From an uncultured Flavobacteriaceae bacterium (GTDB lineage: Bacteria; Bacteroidota; Bacteroidia; Flavobacteriales; Flavobacteriaceae): 64,000 bases of DNA. The position numbers and the translations under genes are program-made. The notes beneath the pieces are model-generated. The model did not search any database and had not been told where the DNA came from. It was given only the letters and a program-made list of their open reading frames with translations. Position 1 is the first letter of the stretch, and every line of letters starts with the position of its first letter. Positions 1-8,478 of this stretch are shown piece by piece. The stretch is taken from contig CALFUL010000004.1 of NCBI GenBank assembly GCA_937929935.1, positions 124,001 through 188,000 on the forward strand, in the 5' to 3' direction.

Positions 1-129
1 GTAATCACAGCAGCACTTTTTGTGATGTACATGAATAAGTTTCAGATTATTCCTGAAGAAGAAGCATTAAAAGAATTGTTTGGTAATGAGTATGCCCAAT
101 ATTGTACTTTGGTAAGAAGATGGTTTTGA
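1..129 (+). CDS. C-terminal end of an isoprenylcysteine carboxyl methyltransferase-family (PEMT-like) membrane protein
   Basis: Frame 1 is open from the window edge to a TGA and gives the last 42 residues of a protein whose start lies outside. The tail pattern, IIPEEEALKELFGNEY followed by a C-terminal VRRWF, is the usual ending of the ICMT/phospholipid methyltransferase family found in bacteria, where the conserved acidic and Arg-Trp residues close the SAM pocket. Such proteins are small multi-span membrane enzymes; the bacterial substrate is generally unknown. The next gene starts 21 bases after the stop. The call rests on a short tail only. Confidence 0.55.
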   Translation, partial: VITAALFVMYMNKFQIIPEEEALKELFGNEYAQYCTLVRRWF

Positions 130-150
130 TTCAGTTAAATAAAATATAGA

Positions 151-936
151 ATGTATAATAAAAGGAGTTTATTAATACTTGTTGTTTTTCTTTTTAGTCT
201 TTCGAGTATTGCTCAAACTAAGTATTTCACTTCTTTTGATGATACTAAAATTGCTTATACTGATGAAGGAGTAGGCAAACCAATACTTTTAATTCACGGG
301 TTCTTAAACTCAAGAAAATCATGGGATAACACCGCTTTAAAAAAAGATTTGTTTGCTAAAGGATATCGTGTCATAGCGCCTGATCTTCGTGGTAATGGCG
401 ACTCTGACAAGCCTCAAGATGACAATGCTTATTCGCATGATGCAGAAGTCATGGATCTAATGTTCTTAATGCTTGAATTAAAAATTAGAAAATATTGGGC
501 AGTTGGGTATTCTCGTGGCAGCATTGTTTTAGCAAAATTATTGACTAAAGACAGGCGTGTTAAAAAAGCTGTGATTGGCGGTATGGGTATTGATTTTACC
601 AATAAAAATTGGCATCGTCGCATCTTATTTCGAGATGCTTTTAACGGTAAAGTTAATGATCAAACCAAAGGAGCTGTAGACTATGCGAAATCAATAGGAG
701 CAGATTTTAAATCTTTGTATCTACAGCAAAAATTTCAGTCTGTTACTACAATAAAAGAGCTTCAATTTATAAAAGCTAAAGTTTTGGTAATCGCCGGAAA
801 TTTAGACAAAGACAATGGTGATCCAGAGGCACTTCATAAAGTGATTCAGAAAAGTAAACTTAAAATTGTACCCGGGGATCATAACGGTGCTCACAAGACC
901 AAAGCCTTTTCTAATGCTATTTTGAATTATTTCTAA
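151..936 (+). CDS. Exported alpha/beta-fold hydrolase
   Basis: 261 residues. The first 22 form a signal peptide ending in SIAQ, so the enzyme is probably periplasmic or secreted. The alpha/beta hydrolase fold shows in order: an oxyanion HGF motif after strand 3 (ILLIHGFLNSRKSW), DLRGNGDSD after strand 4, and the nucleophile elbow GYSRG near residue 120. A likely acidic residue follows in IAGNLDKDNGDP, and the catalytic His is in PGDHNGAH near the C-terminus. The triad appears intact. Substrate cannot be read from sequence; esterase or lipase-like activity is most plausible. It follows the partial methyltransferase gene closely. Confidence 0.8.
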   Translation: MYNKRSLLILVVFLFSLSSIAQTKYFTSFDDTKIAYTDEGVGKPILLIHGFLNSRKSWDNTALKKDLFAKGYRVIAPDLRGNGDSDKPQDDNAYSHDAEVMDLMFLMLELKIRKYWAVGYSRGSIVLAKLLTKDRRVKKAVIGGMGIDFTNKNWHRRILFRDAFNGKVNDQTKGAVDYAKSIGADFKSLYLQQKFQSVTTIKELQFIKAKVLVIAGNLDKDNGDPEALHKVIQKSKLKIVPGDHNGAHKTKAFSNAILNYF

Positions 937-1062
937 GGACAATTCTATTGTGAATTTGATAAAAATCCTAATCGCAAAAAATGAATTTCGTAATTCTTTG
1001 TAATCCTTAGCTTTAAAGGATAACTTTTAACAACATTCAAAATAAAATATGAGAATATCTTT

Positions 1063-1070
1063 TATTTTTG
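1063..1070 (+). promoter_or_regulatory. Candidate -7 element (TATTTTTG) for the serine-biosynthesis fusion gene
   Basis: TATTTTTG matches the Bacteroidota -7 consensus TAnnTTTG and lies 28 bases before the ATG at 1099. No clear TTG was seen at -33, so the support is partial. Confidence 0.4.
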
Positions 1071-1098
1071 ATGCTTTGATAAACCAATAACCCCTGAA

Positions 1099-2991
1099 AT
1101 GATTGAAGCGTCACGTAAATATGTTTTTGATTTTGACAGTACCTTAACAAAAGTTGAGGCCTTAGATGTTTTAGCTGAAATGACCCTAATAGGTAAGTCA
1201 AATCGTGATGAAATCATTAATGAAATTCAAGAAATAACCAACTTGGGTATTGATGGCGAAATTTCATTTACTGAATCATTAGAACGGCGCATAAAACTTT
1301 TAAATGCCAACAAAAGTGATTTAGATGGATTGGTTGCTAAACTCAGAAAAAAAATATCGAAATCAATTGAATCTAATAAAGAATTTTTTGAAAAATTTTC
1401 AGATGATATTTATGTGATTTCTTGCGGATTCAAAGAGTTTATTGACCCTATAGTAGCAGAATACAACATTCCTTCAGATCGAGTATATGCAAACACCTTT
1501 AAATTTGATATCGATGGAAAAATAATTGGGTTTGATGAGCAAAATCCGCTTTCACAACACAACGGTAAAATTGAGTGCCTAAAAGGGATGAATCTCGAAG
1601 GCGAGGTACAAGTTATCGGCGATGGCTATAGTGATTATGTAATGCGAGAGGCAGGCATAGCTGATAAATTCTTTGCTTATACTGAGAATGTGCATAGAGA
1701 AAAGGCAGCTAGTAATGCAGATCATGTGACGCCTAATTTAGATGAGTTTCTTTATGTAAATGATTTGCCTAGAAACATATCATACCCGAAGAACAGAATA
1801 AAGATTTTGTTGCTTGAAAATGTGCATCCTGATGCCTTTGAAAATTTATCAGGAGATGGTTTTTCAGTAGAACTTGTAAAGCATAGTTTAAACGAAGAAG
1901 AGCTAATTAAAAAAATTAAGGGAGTACATGTTTTAGGTATTCGTTCAAAAACGCAGGTTACTGAAAAAGTATTAAAAGCTGGCAAGAACTTATTGGCGGT
2001 AGGTGCTTTTTGTATTGGTACTACCCAAATAGATTTAGATTCTTGTAGAAAACGTGGGGTAGTTGTTTTCAATGCACCTTACAGTAACACAAGATCAGTG
2101 GTTGAAATGGCAATTGGTCAAATCATAATGCTCAAAAGGAGCATATTTCCGAGAAGTACTGAAATCCATAACGGACAATGGCAAAAAACAGCTGACGGTT
2201 CTAATGAAGTTCGTGGTAAAAATCTCGGAATCATTGGTTATGGTAATATTGGAAAACAACTTTCAGTTTTAGCTGAAGCTATTGGCATGAAAGTTTATTA
2301 CTATGATGTTGATGATAAATTGGCATTAGGTAACGCTATAAAATGTAGTAGCCTTGAAGATTTACTAAGACTTTCTGATGTGGTAACACTGCATATTGAT
2401 GATAATAAAGCAAACAAAAATTTCATTAGTGAGCGTGAATTTAACCTCATGAAAAAAGGAGCCATGTTTATTAATCTGTGTCGTGGTTTTGTGGTTGATA
2501 TTAATGCTTTGGCGAATGCTTTAAAAAGTGGTCAGCTTGGTGGTGCGGCGGTAGATGTATTTCCTGAAGAGCCAAGAAGTAACGGTGCTTTTAAAACAGA
2601 ATTACAAGGTTTGAATAATGTTATTCTGACCCCTCATATTGGTGGTAGTACGCAAGAAGCACAAAGAAATATTGCCGATTTTGTGCCCAATAAAATCATG
2701 GAATATATCAACTCTGGTAATACAGTTGACGCCGTGAATTTTCCGAATATAAGACTGCCCAAACAAAATAATGCACATCGATTTTTACATATTCACAAAA
2801 ACGTATCAGGGGTCATGGCTGAAATCAATAAGGTTTTAGCAAAATATGAAATGAACATTTCTGGTCAGTATCTTTCGACAGATAGTGAAGTAGGGTATGT
2901 AATTACTGACTTAGATAAAGAGTACAATAAAGATGTGGTTAAAGCACTCAAAAAAATAAACAATACCATTAAGTTTAGGGTTCTTTATTAA
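1099..2991 (+). CDS. serA: Phosphoserine phosphatase / D-3-phosphoglycerate dehydrogenase fusion protein
   Basis: 630 residues with two enzymes in one chain. Residues 1 to about 215 form a HAD phosphatase of the SerB type: nucleophile motif DFDST (11-15), then VIGDGYSDYVM, the Mg-binding motif. Residues about 232-560 form phosphoglycerate dehydrogenase: Rossmann motif GIIGYGNIGKQ near 375, NLCRGFVVD, and TPHIGGST holding the catalytic His near 511. An ACT domain (about 560-630) ends the chain and would bind serine for feedback control. The protein therefore carries the first and last steps of serine synthesis; SerC, the middle step, is not in the window. It is a single gene flanked by unrelated ones, with a candidate promoter at 1063. 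Confidence 0.88.
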   Translation: MIEASRKYVFDFDSTLTKVEALDVLAEMTLIGKSNRDEIINEIQEITNLGIDGEISFTESLERRIKLLNANKSDLDGLVAKLRKKISKSIESNKEFFEKFSDDIYVISCGFKEFIDPIVAEYNIPSDRVYANTFKFDIDGKIIGFDEQNPLSQHNGKIECLKGMNLEGEVQVIGDGYSDYVMREAGIADKFFAYTENVHREKAASNADHVTPNLDEFLYVNDLPRNISYPKNRIKILLLENVHPDAFENLSGDGFSVELVKHSLNEEELIKKIKGVHVLGIRSKTQVTEKVLKAGKNLLAVGAFCIGTTQIDLDSCRKRGVVVFNAPYSNTRSVVEMAIGQIIMLKRSIFPRSTEIHNGQWQKTADGSNEVRGKNLGIIGYGNIGKQLSVLAEAIGMKVYYYDVDDKLALGNAIKCSSLEDLLRLSDVVTLHIDDNKANKNFISEREFNLMKKGAMFINLCRGFVVDINALANALKSGQLGGAAVDVFPEEPRSNGAFKTELQGLNNVILTPHIGGSTQEAQRNIADFVPNKIMEYINSGNTVDAVNFPNIRLPKQNNAHRFLHIHKNVSGVMAEINKVLAKYEMNISGQYLSTDSEVGYVITDLDKEYNKDVVKALKKINNTIKFRVLY

Positions 2992-3000
2992 TCAATTTAT

Positions 3001-3025
3001 TGTCATTCTCGCGAAGGCAGGATTC
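3001..3025. repeat. REP-like fragment (degenerate)
   Basis: TGTCATTCTCGCGAAGGCAGG resembles the widespread bacterial palindromic repeat of the type GTCATTCCCGCGAAGGCGGGAATC, but with several changes so that the stem is imperfect. It lies between the convergent serA fusion and rlmH. The similarity is from memory of the repeat type and needs a genome-wide match. Confidence 0.3.
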
Positions 3026-3084
3026 ATTTGAATCTGATTCTATAATTTGAGTTTAGGAGTTTAAACAGGAATAATTTAGTTTTT

Positions 3085-3136
3085 ACTTAACACTTAACAC
3101 TTAACACTTAACACTTAACACTTAACACTTAACACT
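3085..3136. repeat. Heptamer tandem repeat, unit ACTTAAC, 7.4 copies
   Basis: 52 bases made only of the seven-base unit ACTTAAC, without any mismatch. The repeat runs into the stop codon of rlmH (minus strand TAG at 3137-3135), so its last bases are also coding. It sits in the gap between the converging serA fusion and rlmH. A second array of the same length with the related unit CCTTAAC lies at 58664-58715. Confidence 0.95.
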
Positions 3137-3608
3137 ACCGGTGATGATAAGGCTCATTCTTCAAAATGGTAAAACCTCTATAGAGTTGTTCTATAATAAA
3201 AAGGCGTACCATTTGATGTGAAAAAGTCATTTTCGATACGCTTATTTTACCTTGTACTTTTTGGTATAAAGCATCGCTAAACCCATAGGGTCCGCCAATA
3301 ACAAAAACCAATTGCTTCATACCAGAATTCATTTTCTTTTGAAGATATGTTGAAAACTCAATTGAGCTGAATTGTTTGCCCCCCTCATCAAGTAATACTA
3401 AAACATCAGTTGGTTTTAATTTTTTGAGAATAAGTTCACCTTCTTTCTCTTTTTGTTGCTTTTCAGAGAGATTTTTTGAGTTTTTAACATCTAAAATTAC
3501 CTCAAAATCAAACTTAATATAGTGTTTTAAGCGTGCTTCATATTCGGCAATTAATTGCTGTAGTGGGTTGCTATCCGTTTTACCAATGGCAATCAGTTTT
3601 ATAGTCAT
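3135..3608 (-). CDS. rlmH: 23S rRNA (pseudouridine1915-N3)-methyltransferase RlmH
   Basis: 157 residues, the usual family length. It methylates pseudouridine 1915 in helix 69 of 23S rRNA in assembled ribosomes, using S-adenosylmethionine. Seen in the sequence are the N-terminal start MTIKLIAIGKT, the SAM-binding knot segment FVIGGPYGF, and the C-terminal block SKMTFSHQMVRLFIIEQLYRG ending in YHHR, all hallmark SPOUT-class RlmH motifs. The gene converges with the serA fusion and its stop codon is formed in part by the heptamer repeat. It is divergent from nadC with about 70 bases between starts. Confidence 0.95.
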   Translation of the reverse strand: MTIKLIAIGKTDSNPLQQLIAEYEARLKHYIKFDFEVILDVKNSKNLSEKQQKEKEGELILKKLKPTDVLVLLDEGGKQFSSIEFSTYLQKKMNSGMKQLVFVIGGPYGFSDALYQKVQGKISVSKMTFSHQMVRLFIIEQLYRGFTILKNEPYHHR

Positions 3609-3678
3609 GTTTCAAAGTTAAATGAATTTCTTAATTGGCTTTTGTTTTTGTTAATTTAGCGTAAAGATTAAACAGCAA

Positions 3679-4536
3679 ATGATTTCAAAAGATAAGTTTC
3701 AAAATGAAGTTGATTTAATAATTACAAATGCTATTCGAGAAGATGTAGGTGATGGCGACCATAGCTCATTGTCATGTATTCCTGAAGAGGCAACAGGTAA
3801 AGCTAAACTCTTGGTTAAAGATGATGGTATCATCGCAGGGGTTGCTTTTGCAAAGCAAGTTTTCGCTTATGTCGACAAAAATTTGAAGATTGAGGTGCTT
3901 ATTGAAGATGGGGCCGCAGTAAAGTACGGCGATATCGCGTTTTATGTTACCGGCAGCTCACAAAGTATTTTAAAAGCAGAACGCTTGGTTTTAAATGCAA
4001 TGCAACGTATGAGTGCTATCGCAACAAAAACCAGAATGTTTGTTGACTTATTAGAAGGAACAAAATGTAAAATTTTAGACACCCGAAAAACGACACCAGG
4101 TTTACGAGCACTAGAAAAATGGGCCGTAAAGATAGGAGGAGGCGAAAATCATCGTTTTGCACTGTATGATATGATAATGTTAAAAGATAACCATATTGAT
4201 TTTGCAGGCGGCATTACTAAAGCCATTGATAAAACTAAAAACTATCTAAGCGCTACAAAACGTGATTTGAAAATAATTGTAGAAGCTAGAAACCTTGAAG
4301 AAATTAAAGAAATATTAAAATCAGATGGAGTGTATCGCATTTTAATTGACAATTTCAATTATGAAGATACAAGAACCGCTGTGCAATTGATTGGCTTAAA
4401 ATGTTTGACTGAATCTTCTGGCGGAATCAACGAAAAAACCATTCGTAATTACGCTGATTGCGGAGTTGATTTTATTTCTTCAGGAGCATTAACTCATTCA
4501 GTTTATAATATGGATTTGAGTTTAAAGGCAGTCTAA
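3679..4536 (+). CDS. nadC: Nicotinate-nucleotide pyrophosphorylase (carboxylating), quinolinate phosphoribosyltransferase
   Basis: 285 residues, full length. NadC converts quinolinate and PRPP to nicotinate mononucleotide in de novo NAD synthesis. The sequence carries EDVGDGDHSS near the N-terminus, the PRPP/quinolinate-binding stretch DTRKTTPGLRALEKWAV, MLKDNHIDFAGG, EARNLEE and the C-terminal ESSGGINEKTI and SSGALTHS motifs. nadA and nadB are not in the window. The stop codon directly abuts the ATG of the next gene, so nadC heads a run with yihY, DUF2147 and priA that is probably one transcript. Confidence 0.95.
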   Translation: MISKDKFQNEVDLIITNAIREDVGDGDHSSLSCIPEEATGKAKLLVKDDGIIAGVAFAKQVFAYVDKNLKIEVLIEDGAAVKYGDIAFYVTGSSQSILKAERLVLNAMQRMSAIATKTRMFVDLLEGTKCKILDTRKTTPGLRALEKWAVKIGGGENHRFALYDMIMLKDNHIDFAGGITKAIDKTKNYLSATKRDLKIIVEARNLEEIKEILKSDGVYRILIDNFNYEDTRTAVQLIGLKCLTESSGGINEKTIRNYADCGVDFISSGALTHSVYNMDLSLKAV

Positions 4537-5508
4537 ATGTCAAAAACAATCAGAAATAAATTAAGTAAAATACCTCCAGTAAAATGGTTATTTGGTCTGT
4601 TAAAAAAGCTGCGATTACCAGGTTTTGAAGGACTCTCAATGTATGATCTTATTGAAATATATTCATTAGGTGTCATTAAAGGAGCTTTGTCAACCCGAGC
4701 GAGTGCTATCGCTTTCAGTTTGTTTTTGGCGCTTTTTCCTCTTTTGATTTTTATGTTGACCCTTGTGCCTTACATCATTTCCTATTTAAGTTTAGGTAAT
4801 GACGGTTTTGATGCTGATTTTTTGGCTTTTTTAGAATCTTTTCTACCCACAGCTACAGGCGAGTATTTTGAGGAGATTTATCAGCAGATTCGTGACCAAA
4901 AAAGACCAGGACTCTTATCTTCAACATTTGCGATATCTATATTTTTAATGGCAAATGGGGTAAATGCCATCTTTGGTGGTTTTGAAAATTCTTACCATGT
5001 CAAGCTCACGCGTAATTTTTTCAAACAATACGCTTTTGCATTAATGGTAGGCTTGATACTGTCCATCTTAATTTTAATAGGTTTTGTTGCCTTTGTTTAT
5101 TTTGAAGTATATGTCTTAGGATATTTAAAAGATTTTGCTGAGCGAACATCAGGAAGCATTATTGATAACGAAGATGTACTGGGTATTCAAATAGCTAAGT
5201 TTTTGTTTTTCATTATTTTATCCTATTTAACAACAGCAACCCTTTATTACTTTGGCACAAGAGAGGGTAAACAAACAAGTTTTTTCTCAGCAGGTGCTTT
5301 GATGACTACGCTACTTTTTATTTTAACCTCGTATTTCTTTGGTGTTTATATTGATAAATTTGCGAGGTACAATGAATTGTATGGCGCTCTTGGAGGATTA
5401 TTAATTTTAATGGTCTATATCTTGATAAATTCAAATATCTTACTACTTGGTTTTGAATTAAATGCGACCTTAAACTCATTGCGTAAAAAATTGACTAATA
5501 ATGAATAA
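4537..5508 (+). CDS. YihY/BrkB-family inner-membrane protein
   Basis: 323 residues. Family features include ASAIAFSLFLALFPLLIFML in the first membrane span, the following long polar loop, and GALGGLLILMVYILINSNILLLG near the end; about six membrane segments can be seen. The family was once called ribonuclease BN by mistake and its role is still unclear, with proposals of transport. The start abuts the nadC stop and the end overlaps the DUF2147 start by 8 bases, pointing to translational coupling within an operon. Confidence 0.85.
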   Translation: MSKTIRNKLSKIPPVKWLFGLLKKLRLPGFEGLSMYDLIEIYSLGVIKGALSTRASAIAFSLFLALFPLLIFMLTLVPYIISYLSLGNDGFDADFLAFLESFLPTATGEYFEEIYQQIRDQKRPGLLSSTFAISIFLMANGVNAIFGGFENSYHVKLTRNFFKQYAFALMVGLILSILILIGFVAFVYFEVYVLGYLKDFAERTSGSIIDNEDVLGIQIAKFLFFIILSYLTTATLYYFGTREGKQTSFFSAGALMTTLLFILTSYFFGVYIDKFARYNELYGALGGLLILMVYILINSNILLLGFELNATLNSLRKKLTNNE

Positions 5509-5938
5509 AAAACTCGGGATCGCTTTATTATTTTCTGTACTATTTTCCGTTTTTAGTTTTTCGCAAAATGTATTTGGTAATTGGAAAACAATAGATGACC
5601 GCACTGGCAAACCAAAGGGGCTCATAAAAATCTATGAAAAGAATGGATTGATGTACGGTAAAATTTTAAAGGTTTTAGAAGAGGGTAGAGAAGATGCTGT
5701 TTGTGAAAAATGTGATGGCAACATGAAAGATAAATCTGTAGTAGGAATGCATATCATCAAAGATGGCGTGAAAAATGAAGATGGCGAATGGAAAGGAAAA
5801 AATCTTTTTGATCCAGAACAGGCCATGACCTTTCGTTTTAAAATTTGGCTTAATCCTGAGAATTCAAATGAATTAAAGGTGCGTGGTTATTTAGCATTTA
5901 TCTATAGAACCCAAACTTGGGTAAGATCAGAAGAATAG
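5501..5938 (+). CDS. DUF2147 exported protein
   Basis: 145 residues with a signal peptide (cut after FSFSQ, about residue 22). DUF2147 signs are GNWKTIDDRTGKPKGLIKIYE at the mature start, CEKCDGNMKDKSVVGM in the centre, and LKVRGYLAFIYRTQTWVR at the end. This is a periplasmic lipocalin-like beta domain of unknown function; some members are near lipid or envelope genes. The two central cysteines (CEKC) could be redox active or bind metal, which is inference. Overlaps yihY by 8 bases. Confidence 0.85.
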   Translation: MNKKLGIALLFSVLFSVFSFSQNVFGNWKTIDDRTGKPKGLIKIYEKNGLMYGKILKVLEEGREDAVCEKCDGNMKDKSVVGMHIIKDGVKNEDGEWKGKNLFDPEQAMTFRFKIWLNPENSNELKVRGYLAFIYRTQTWVRSEE

Positions 5939-5949
5939 GGGGTAGCTGC

Positions 5950-8406
5950 ATGAAAAACTTCATTAATGTAATTCTACCCATTCCTTTAGAGAAATTATTT
6001 ACTTATGAAATAACTGATGAACAAGCCCTTTTTCTGGTTCCCGGAATGCGTGTCGCGGTACCTTTTGGAAAATCAAAAATTTATACGGCTTTAATTGATG
6101 AGCTGCATAACACTCCTCCTCAGGTTTATGAAGCCAAAGAAATACATCAAGTTCTTGATGAGTTACCCATTGTAACGCCTCAACAACTAAAGCATTGGAA
6201 ATGGATTGCCGAGTATTACATGTGCGCTGTTGGCGAGGTTTTTAGGTCAGCAGTACCTAGCGCACTCTTATTAGAGAGCGAGACATTAATTTTAAAAAAT
6301 GAAAATGCTGAAGTTAATGAAGCTGATTTAAAAGATGATGAATTTTTGGTTTATGAAGCTCTTAACCATCAATCTTCATTAAAAGTACAAGAAGTGAGCG
6401 CGATTATAGCGCGTAAAAATATTCTACCAATTATCAATAGATTGCTTGAGAAAAATGTGATTTTATTAAAAGAAGAAATTTATGAGCAATACAAACCAAA
6501 GTTAGTTCGCTATGTCAAAATAGGTAAGGCATTTGAGTCTGAAGAGGCGCTCGAAATGTTATTAGAAAATTTAAAAAGAGCACCAAAACAAAGTCAAGTT
6601 GTATTAGCATTATTTCAATTGCAAGCTGTTGCATCAAAACCCATAAAAGTTGTAGCTCTTGAAAAGGCAAGTGGGGGTTCAAAAGCAGTCATTAAATCAT
6701 TGGTTACCAAAGAAATCTTAGAGGAGTATTTCATTCAAACTGATCGTGTTAATTTTGATAATAAAGAACGTATTGATGATTTAAAAAATTTGAATGAACA
6801 ACAAGAAAAAGCGTTAATAAATATCACTCAATCATTTAAAAAACAACAAGTTACATTGCTTCATGGTGTAACATCTTCGGGTAAAACTGAGGTCTATGTG
6901 AAGTTGCTAGAAGACTGTGTGTTAGCGGGTAAACAAGCTTTGTATTTGTTGCCTGAAATAGCCTTAACTACACAATTAATTGGTAGGCTACAACGCTATT
7001 TTGGTTCTAAAGTTTCAGTATATCATTCTAAATATAACGTTCAAGAAAGAGTAGAAGTTTGGAATAATGTGAAGCAAGAAAAGGCAAAAGCTCAAATCAT
7101 TATAGGAGCACGATCTGCCCTTTTATTGCCGTATTCAAACCTAGGTTTAATTATTGTTGATGAAGAACATGAAGGTTCATTTAAACAATTTGATCCCGCC
7201 CCACGATATCATGCACGTGATTCGGCCATTGTTTTAGCCAAATTACATAACGCAAATATTCTCTTGGGGTCAGCAACGCCAAGTGTTGAATCATATTATA
7301 ATGCCAAAAAAGGAAAATACGGTTATGCCAGCATGAGTCAACGTTTTGGTAATGTTGTTATGCCAGATATTGAATTGGTTGATATCAAAGAGCAATCGCG
7401 TAAAAAACGAATGAAAGGTCATTTTTCTGAGCGTTTACTTGAAGAAATAACAGAAACTCTAGATTTAGGCGAGCAGGTTATTCTTTTTCAAAACAGAAGA
7501 GGCTACGCACCTATTGTTGAGTGCAACACCTGCGGGCATTCGCCTGATTGTCCTAATTGCGATGTTAGCTTAACGTACCATCAGTATAAAAAGCAAATGC
7601 GATGCCATTATTGTAGTTATCATATGGCGCTTCAAGAAAGCTGTCAAGCTTGTGGAAGTTCTACACTAGATACCAAAGGTTTTGGAACAGAGCAAATAGA
7701 GCAAGAGCTCAAAACCTTATTTCCGGAAACCAAAATTGGTCGAATGGATCTAGATACAACTCGAGGTAAATACGGTTATGAGAAAATCATTACTGCTTTT
7801 GAACAACAAGAACTCTCTATTTTGGTGGGTACACAAATGCTAACCAAGGGCTTAGATTTTAGAAATGTAAATTTAGTTGGTATCATGAATGCAGATTCTC
7901 TTTTGAATTTTCCTGATTACAGGGCGTATGAGCGTAGTTTTCAATTGTTGACCCAAGTTTCAGGTAGGGCAGGGCGCACCAAAAAAAGAGGAAAAGTTAT
8001 CATTCAAAGTTATAACCCGCATCATCAAATTTTACAGCAGGTTTCAACTAATGATTATGATGGTATGTTTAAAGATCAGTTGTATGAAAGACAATTATAT
8101 AAGTATCCGCCGTTAAATAGAATTCTGAAAATTACCTTTAAGCATAAAGAATACAACAAATTGAATGAGGCATCTGAATGGTTTTCGAAAGGCTTACGTA
8201 ATATTTTTGGCGATGCAGTTTTAGGGCCAGAATTTCCGCCCGTGGCGCGAATACGCAATCAATATTTAAAACATGTAATTTTAAAAATTGAATTCAATCA
8301 ATCTTTAGGGCAAGTGAAATCGAATATTCGTCGAATTGAAAAGTCATTTAATGCGATATCTTATTATCGTAGCGTGAGAATCATTTATAACGTAGACCAT
8401 ATTTAG
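5950..8406 (+). CDS. priA: Primosomal replication restart helicase PriA
   Basis: 818 residues from the ATG at 5950. The track ORF begins at 5917, upstream of the DUF2147 stop, but MKNFINVILPIPLEKLFTYE is the normal PriA beginning, and a purine run (AGGGGG) precedes this ATG. The N-terminal 3'-end-binding domain is followed by Walker A (HGVTSSGKTEVY), DEEH box (IIVDEEHEGSFKQ), GSATPSVES, and eight cysteines in CNTCGHSPDCPNC, CHYC and CQACG that bind two zinc ions. The helicase C-terminal motifs QMLTKGLDF and QVSGRAGR follow. It reloads the replication machinery at stalled forks. Last gene of the nadC run, ending at a strong terminator. Confidence 0.95.
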   Translation: MKNFINVILPIPLEKLFTYEITDEQALFLVPGMRVAVPFGKSKIYTALIDELHNTPPQVYEAKEIHQVLDELPIVTPQQLKHWKWIAEYYMCAVGEVFRSAVPSALLLESETLILKNENAEVNEADLKDDEFLVYEALNHQSSLKVQEVSAIIARKNILPIINRLLEKNVILLKEEIYEQYKPKLVRYVKIGKAFESEEALEMLLENLKRAPKQSQVVLALFQLQAVASKPIKVVALEKASGGSKAVIKSLVTKEILEEYFIQTDRVNFDNKERIDDLKNLNEQQEKALINITQSFKKQQVTLLHGVTSSGKTEVYVKLLEDCVLAGKQALYLLPEIALTTQLIGRLQRYFGSKVSVYHSKYNVQERVEVWNNVKQEKAKAQIIIGARSALLLPYSNLGLIIVDEEHEGSFKQFDPAPRYHARDSAIVLAKLHNANILLGSATPSVESYYNAKKGKYGYASMSQRFGNVVMPDIELVDIKEQSRKKRMKGHFSERLLEEITETLDLGEQVILFQNRRGYAPIVECNTCGHSPDCPNCDVSLTYHQYKKQMRCHYCSYHMALQESCQACGSSTLDTKGFGTEQIEQELKTLFPETKIGRMDLDTTRGKYGYEKIITAFEQQELSILVGTQMLTKGLDFRNVNLVGIMNADSLLNFPDYRAYERSFQLLTQVSGRAGRTKKRGKVIIQSYNPHHQILQQVSTNDYDGMFKDQLYERQLYKYPPLNRILKITFKHKEYNKLNEASEWFSKGLRNIFGDAVLGPEFPPVARIRNQYLKHVILKIEFNQSLGQVKSNIRRIEKSFNAISYYRSVRIIYNVDHI

Positions 8407-8422
8407 AATTAGCATAAAAAAA

Positions 8423-8446
8423 AACACCTCGAAAGAGGTGTTTTTT
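8423..8446. terminator. Bidirectional rho-independent terminator with GAAA tetraloop
   Basis: AACACCTC-GAAA-GAGGTGTT is a perfect 8-bp stem with a GAAA tetraloop, an A-run before it and a T-run after it. It serves priA on the plus strand and the LytTR regulator on the minus strand. Confidence 0.93.
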
Positions 8447-8478
8447 AATTCCCACAAAAAAATCAAGGGATACTTGTT

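Noticed and set aside
3085-3136. CRISPR array
   Set aside because: The units are seven bases, contiguous and without spacers, and no cas gene is in the window.
5917-5949. Upstream priA start proposed by the track
   Set aside because: It overlaps the DUF2147 end and adds 11 residues foreign to PriA; ATG 5950 fits the family.
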